This document shows, one piece after another, positions 6,044-9,446 of a stretch of DNA of 9,446 bases. A model generated the notes under the pieces. That model saw only the letters and a list, made by a program, of their open reading frames with translations. It ran no database searches and had not been told where the DNA came from. Positions within the stretch are counted from its first letter, which is position 1. Every line of letters starts with the position of its first letter. The DNA comes from Thermococcus sp. (GTDB lineage: Archaea > Methanobacteriota_B > Thermococci > Thermococcales > Thermococcaceae): assembly GCA_027062125.1 (NCBI GenBank), contig JAMOTW010000060.1, forward strand, positions 1 through 9,446, given 5' to 3'. Both the position numbers and the translations under genes were made by a program.

Positions 6044-9000
6044 GAAGGCGCTAAGCCTTTTGATCGTGGTAGTAATGCTGCTTTCAGTGGTGCCAGTGGC
6101 GCTATCGACGCCATCGACCGCCGGAACGCCCACCAGTGCTCCGCAGGTTGTTAGCAATCCTGCTAACCCGGAAACCACCCAGGGAAGCAACTTCATCCCG
6201 GGGGACGTTCTGAAGAAGGAGATTCAGAAAGTGCTTGAGAACAGCGGCAAGACGGTGCGCCTCATCGTAGCGCCCGACAGAGAACACGCTATGGACGTTT
6301 TCAACGCCCTCAAGAAGCTTGGAAAGATCGACCCCATAAGCAAGCCCGAGTACCAGTTCATCGTTGTTGAAATGCCCGCTTCAAAGGTTCCGGAACTCGA
6401 GAACATACCCGGAATCCTCCACGTCTGGAAGGACAGCATGGTCAAACTCCAGGAGCCGGTCTCCCCTGAGGCCGGGATGGGAGACCTCTCCCCAGCGAAG
6501 GAACTTCCAAAGCTCCCCGACATGTTCATGAGCATTTTTGAGGTTCGTGCCTACGACACCTGGGTTAACTACGGTGTCCTCGGGGACAACGTCACGGTTG
6601 CGGTTCTCGATACTGGAATTGACGTCTCCCACCCGTTCCTCCAGATCACTCTCGACGGGAGGCCCAAGGTGATTGACATCTACGACGCCAGCGATGAGGG
6701 AATGGCAGAGATTTACTACGCCACCAACACCACGCAGAACGGCTACATCGCTGTCAACCAGAACGTTACCGTCTACTGGGGCGTTTACGCGGGCTACTAC
6801 GGCCACGAGAGCTATACCAACTACACCATGGGAACCTACTACATCGGCAACATAACGGGTGATACCTACTACCTCGGCCTTCTCCCGGAGAGGTACTTTG
6901 ACCTGAACAACTTCAACGCGACCCCGTACGACCCCTACGCCCTCGGCCTCTTCGGAGACCTGAGCGATGTTTACCCCGTCCTCATAGTCAACCAGAGCGG
7001 GAATTTCATAGCTTATATCGACTTCAACCTCGACAACAACTTCACCAACGACGAGCCGATGGGAATCTTCGACTTCACCCACGACTACGTTGTCGTCAAC
7101 TCGACCAACGTTGCAGTGGCCTTTGAGGGGTTCTACGGCTGGATGGCTTATTTCATGTGGGACGCCCACGGCCACGGCACCCACGTCAGCGGTACCATAG
7201 CTGGTGTTGGGCTGCCGGACGACCCTGTGTTCGGTGGCGTCTACGGCGTCGCCCCCAACGCCCAGCTCATCGAGGTCAAGGTCCTTCCGGGTGAGCTCGG
7301 CTTCGGAAGGACGAGCTGGATTATAAACGGAATGCTCTACGCAACGTTCAGTGGTGCTGACGTCATAAGCATGTCCCTCGGTGGTGGAGGCGAGATAAAC
7401 GACGGTATCGAGAGCCCGGAGAACTTCTACGTCAACCTGCTGAGTGACTGGTTCGGCGTTACCTTCGCCATAGCGGCAGGAAACGAGGGGCCCACAACCA
7501 ACACGGTTCACTCACCCGGTGACAGCGACCTCGCCATAACGGTTGGAAACTACGTTTCCAACGCCAGGGAATCCTACTGGTACGGCATGGACATGGGCAT
7601 AATGTCCGGTCCCTCGATGAGCTCGAGCAGGGGGCCGAGGGACGATGGTATGCTCGACCCGGACGTCATGGCACCGGGTACGGACATATTCTCCAGCCTG
7701 CCGATGTGGTACACCGTCCTCTACGGCAACCCGTACAGGTACTACGGCATCTGGAGCGGTACCTCGATGGCCACCCCGCACGTCAGCGGTGCGGTCGCCC
7801 TGCTGATAAGCTACGCCAAGCAGCACAACATCACCTACAACCCGATCATGCTCAGGAGGGCACTCGAGCTGAGTGCCGAGCCCACCAACCAGACCCTGAT
7901 CGACCAAGGCTTCGGACTTATCCAGGTTGACAGGGCCATTGAGAAGCTCGAGGAGCTCAGCCAGGAGCCGACCACCTACATCTTCGGCGGAACCACCTAT
8001 ACCGGCTTCAAGAACCCGATCGAGCAGCCTCTCATACCGATCTCACCGGCTTACGTTGACTTCAACGGCTACTTCCAGGGCGTATTCGGATTCCCGTACC
8101 TCTATCGCGGCGTCTACATCAGGAACGAATACCCGGGAAGCGTGCCCGTGTACTTCTACCCGATGGACTACGTTGAGGACTACGGCCTCAACTACACCGC
8201 CACCGAGAAGGTTTACAAGATAAGCACGAACGTTGACTGGATCATTCCGAACACCACAGAGGTGACTGCTGGCAACATGACCTTTGGAAGGTTCTCCATC
8301 AACATCGACTACTCCAAGCTCCAGAAGACCGGCGTTTACGTTGGTCTCGTCTACATTGACGACCCGGACACCAGCTACGTGGACGGCTTCATCCCGGTGA
8401 CCGTTGACATTCCGATGAACCCGAACGGTGAGACCCACGTCAAGTTCTCGGACGTTGAGAAGCCCGGAGAGGCCAGGCACTACTTCGTCAAGGTCCCGCG
8501 CGGCACCAAGGAGCTCCGCGTCACCCTCCGCGTCCCGGCGGATGCCAACGGAACCCCGATGGGAAGAACCACCCTCTTCATAGCGAGGCCGCTCGGTGAG
8601 GTCATGGCCTCCTTTGTCCCCGGATACTACTACGTTGGAGCCAACCCCGCTGGCAACATCTATGAATACACCTGGGTAATCGAGGATCCCGTTGAGGGAA
8701 CCTGGGAGATAACGGCTTACTCAAGTGTATTCGCCAAGTACTGGAGCGGTTACGATGAGTCCCACTATGAGCTCGAGGTTAGCCTTGCCTACGTTACAAT
8801 GGAGCCGAGCATCATACACAAGGACGTCGCCGAGCCTTCCAACGTTACACTCACCGCCACCGCGGAGAACATGTACGGCGACTTCAACGCCACCGCCGTC
8901 GGCTACGGTGTTGGAAGGCTTGACATGGCCTACGCGATGGTCAGAAACGTCAGCCAGGATGAGTTCGACGTAATCGGTGCGGTTTACGTTGACCCGACCA

Positions 9001-9446
9001 CCTACTTCATAAGGTTCGGCATCACCCAGCCGGAGGACCCGAGCGCAGACCTCGACCTCTACGTGTTCTACTTCCCGACCTTTGAGGACCTAATCTACTT
9101 CACCAACTACACCCTCTACACCGACCAGATCGGCCCAACCAGCGACGAGGTCTTCGAGAGATTCATGCCAGATTCAGGATACTACCTTATTGCGGTCTAC
9201 GGCTACGATACGGTGGGCTATAACCCAATCCAGTACCTGTTCTACTACCAGATACTCGGGGACAACGGCGACGTCTCCGTAAACAACGGCGAGTTCATGT
9301 TCGGTGAGGGCGGAACTGCAGAGATAAAGGCAAAGGTTGAACTCGGCGATGCCGGCACGTACCTCGGTATCCTCGGAATACTCAACGCGGACACCGGCGA
9401 GAGCATGGCATACACTCCGATGCTCTTCCAGGTCGGCCAGCCGGAG
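6036..9446 (+). CDS. Secreted pyrolysin/stetterlysin-type S8 serine protease, N-terminal 1137 residues, cut by window edge
   Basis: Extracellular or envelope-bound subtilisin-family endopeptidase that would degrade proteins at high temperature. Signal peptide: MNKK, a hydrophobic core, and a likely cut after ALS at residue 24. A propeptide of about 50-150 follows. In the catalytic domain, Asp192 lies in VAVLDTGID, His380 in GHGTHVSG, oxyanion Asn483 in AAGNEGP, and Ser577 in SGTSMATPHVSG; all are intact. The Asp-to-His distance is 188 residues against about 32 in small subtilisins, an insertion known in pyrolysin. The insert contains DFNLDNNFTNDE at 329-340, a likely calcium loop. Beyond about 620 come beta-rich domains, including a PPC-like segment with DLDLY at 1005-1009. 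At least 19 N-x-S/T sequons are visible, consistent with the known glycosylation of pyrolysin. The frame is still open at the edge; pyrolysin is about 1400 residues. Divergent from the glycan operon, with its own promoter. Confidence 0.95.
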   Translation, partial: MNKKALSLLIVVVMLLSVVPVALSTPSTAGTPTSAPQVVSNPANPETTQGSNFIPGDVLKKEIQKVLENSGKTVRLIVAPDREHAMDVFNALKKLGKIDPISKPEYQFIVVEMPASKVPELENIPGILHVWKDSMVKLQEPVSPEAGMGDLSPAKELPKLPDMFMSIFEVRAYDTWVNYGVLGDNVTVAVLDTGIDVSHPFLQITLDGRPKVIDIYDASDEGMAEIYYATNTTQNGYIAVNQNVTVYWGVYAGYYGHESYTNYTMGTYYIGNITGDTYYLGLLPERYFDLNNFNATPYDPYALGLFGDLSDVYPVLIVNQSGNFIAYIDFNLDNNFTNDEPMGIFDFTHDYVVVNSTNVAVAFEGFYGWMAYFMWDAHGHGTHVSGTIAGVGLPDDPVFGGVYGVAPNAQLIEVKVLPGELGFGRTSWIINGMLYATFSGADVISMSLGGGGEINDGIESPENFYVNLLSDWFGVTFAIAAGNEGPTTNTVHSPGDSDLAITVGNYVSNARESYWYGMDMGIMSGPSMSSSRGPRDDGMLDPDVMAPGTDIFSSLPMWYTVLYGNPYRYYGIWSGTSMATPHVSGAVALLISYAKQHNITYNPIMLRRALELSAEPTNQTLIDQGFGLIQVDRAIEKLEELSQEPTTYIFGGTTYTGFKNPIEQPLIPISPAYVDFNGYFQGVFGFPYLYRGVYIRNEYPGSVPVYFYPMDYVEDYGLNYTATEKVYKISTNVDWIIPNTTEVTAGNMTFGRFSINIDYSKLQKTGVYVGLVYIDDPDTSYVDGFIPVTVDIPMNPNGETHVKFSDVEKPGEARHYFVKVPRGTKELRVTLRVPADANGTPMGRTTLFIARPLGEVMASFVPGYYYVGANPAGNIYEYTWVIEDPVEGTWEITAYSSVFAKYWSGYDESHYELEVSLAYVTMEPSIIHKDVAEPSNVTLTATAENMYGDFNATAVGYGVGRLDMAYAMVRNVSQDEFDVIGAVYVDPTTYFIRFGITQPEDPSADLDLYVFYFPTFEDLIYFTNYTLYTDQIGPTSDEVFERFMPDSGYYLIAVYGYDTVGYNPIQYLFYYQILGDNGDVSVNNGEFMFGEGGTAEIKAKVELGDAGTYLGILGILNADTGESMAYTPMLFQVGQPE

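Noticed and set aside
6381..7511. Open frame of 376 codons antisense to the protease.
   Set aside because: It is rich in Val and Asp/Glu, as expected from the reverse complement of Asn- and Tyr-rich GC3-biased codons. It lies wholly inside a gene with intact catalytic motifs and has no family character.
8043..8480. Minus-strand open frame of 145 codons within the protease C-terminal part.
   Set aside because: Val-rich antisense shadow with the same composition as the longer one at 6381-7511.

Overview
The window looks like chromosomal DNA of a hyperthermophilic euryarchaeon of the order Thermococcales, most likely a Thermococcus. The signs are GC-rich third codon positions, AT-rich archaeal TATA boxes about 25 bp ahead of short leaders, GGAGGTG-type ribosome binding sites, a pyrolysin-type secreted subtilase, and an archaeal phosphoenolpyruvate synthase. 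The genus is inferred from protein character, not from a marker gene. No rRNA, tRNA, insertion sequence, CRISPR array or integration site was seen.

Layout. (1) 1-1452, minus strand: the first 484 codons of phosphoenolpyruvate synthase (ppsA), running off the left edge. (2) 1453-1586: the ppsA promoter and leader, and a possible terminator of the upstream operon. (3) 1587-5756, minus strand: a tight four-gene operon read from right to left. It encodes a membrane-anchored exported protein of unknown function, two related multi-spanning membrane proteins that resemble Wzy-type oligosaccharide repeat-unit polymerases, and a GT-C fold glycosyltransferase. Three overlaps (4, 4 and 19 nt) imply coupled translation. 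(4) 5757-6035: a divergent control region with a TATA box for each side, a 10-bp direct repeat, a 14-bp inverted repeat, and an 11-codon upstream ORF. (5) 6036-9446, plus strand: the first 1137 codons of a very large secreted S8 protease of the pyrolysin/stetterlysin type, running off the right edge.

Working together. The four-gene operon has the composition expected of a cell-surface glycan module: lipid-linked sugar transfer and repeat-unit polymerisation on the outer face of the membrane. The divergent protease carries at least 19 N-glycosylation sequons, eight of them in one insert of its catalytic domain. Both units therefore concern the cell surface, but nothing in the sequence shows that the operon glycosylates the protease. 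ppsA is core carbon metabolism and probably independent. The most interesting and least described part is the operon with its tandem Wzy-like paralogs and its unrecognised anchored partner.
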